From assembly GCA_026418875.1 (NCBI GenBank), contig JAOAAM010000429.1, positions 1 through 6,711 of the forward strand: 6,711 bases of DNA, read 5' to 3'. Under the pieces are notes generated by a model. It saw only the letters and a program-made list of their open reading frames with translations, made no database searches and had not been told where the DNA came from. The position numbers were made by a program, and so were the translations under genes. Shown here piece after piece: positions 6,696 through 6,711 of the stretch (within the stretch, counting starts at the first letter, position 1; each line of letters begins with the position of its first letter). This DNA is from Gemmataceae bacterium (GTDB taxonomy: Bacteria > Planctomycetota > Planctomycetia > Gemmatales > Gemmataceae).

Positions 6696-6711
6696 CTGTC
6701 TCTTATACACA
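6696..6711. other. Residual Tn5/Nextera mosaic-end adapter at the contig end (artefact)
   Basis: The last 16 bases, CTGTCTCTTATACACA, are identical to the first 16 bases of the 19-bp Tn5 mosaic end used in transposase-based sequencing libraries. They sit exactly at the window end, as expected for untrimmed read ends at a contig terminus. Read leftward they add the residues (V/M)YKRQ to the front of the Memo-family fragment through a GTG codon. This is not genomic DNA of the organism. Confidence 0.95.

Overview
This 6.7 kb window is GC-rich bacterial DNA, most likely from a planctomycete, perhaps the Gemmatales. The main reason is the gene at 3129-5252. It encodes a secreted protein with prenyltransferase/squalene-oxidase-type repeats and a helical N-terminal half, of a kind repeatedly seen in planctomycete genomes. 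The assignment rests on family recognition, not on any search. The 3' end is a physical contig end: the last 16 bases match the Tn5/Nextera mosaic-end adapter.

Left part (1-2943, + strand): the window opens in the last 65 codons of a class V (PLP-dependent) aminotransferase. A 184-bp gap follows, mostly filled by an imperfect 23-bp tandem repeat organised as 46-bp dimers. Next come coaD (phosphopantetheine adenylyltransferase, coenzyme A synthesis) and, 3 bp after its stop, a 677-aa protein with two alpha/beta-hydrolase domains. The first domain keeps a full catalytic triad and the second appears to have lost it. The tight spacing suggests coaD and the hydrolase are co-transcribed and translationally coupled.

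Middle part (2944-5338): a 185-bp gap precedes the exported repeat protein. Its start is best placed at 3129, directly before a signal peptide, not at an upstream in-frame TTG. A good intrinsic terminator candidate lies just after its stop, in the short gap between converging genes.

Right part (5339-6711, - strand): two genes read right to left. The first is the C-terminal part of a Memo-family protein (AmmeMemoRadiSam system protein B), cut by the contig end. It is followed 31 bp later by a 300-aa alpha/beta hydrolase with an intact triad. They probably form an operon.

Apart from coaD, substrates cannot be named from the sequence. No tRNA, rRNA, CRISPR array, insertion sequence or phage gene is visible. 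No convincing novel multi-gene system is present. The items most worth a second look are the upstream repeat array, the apparently dead second hydrolase domain, the Cys-X-Cys motif in the secreted repeat protein, and the adapter-derived false protein start.
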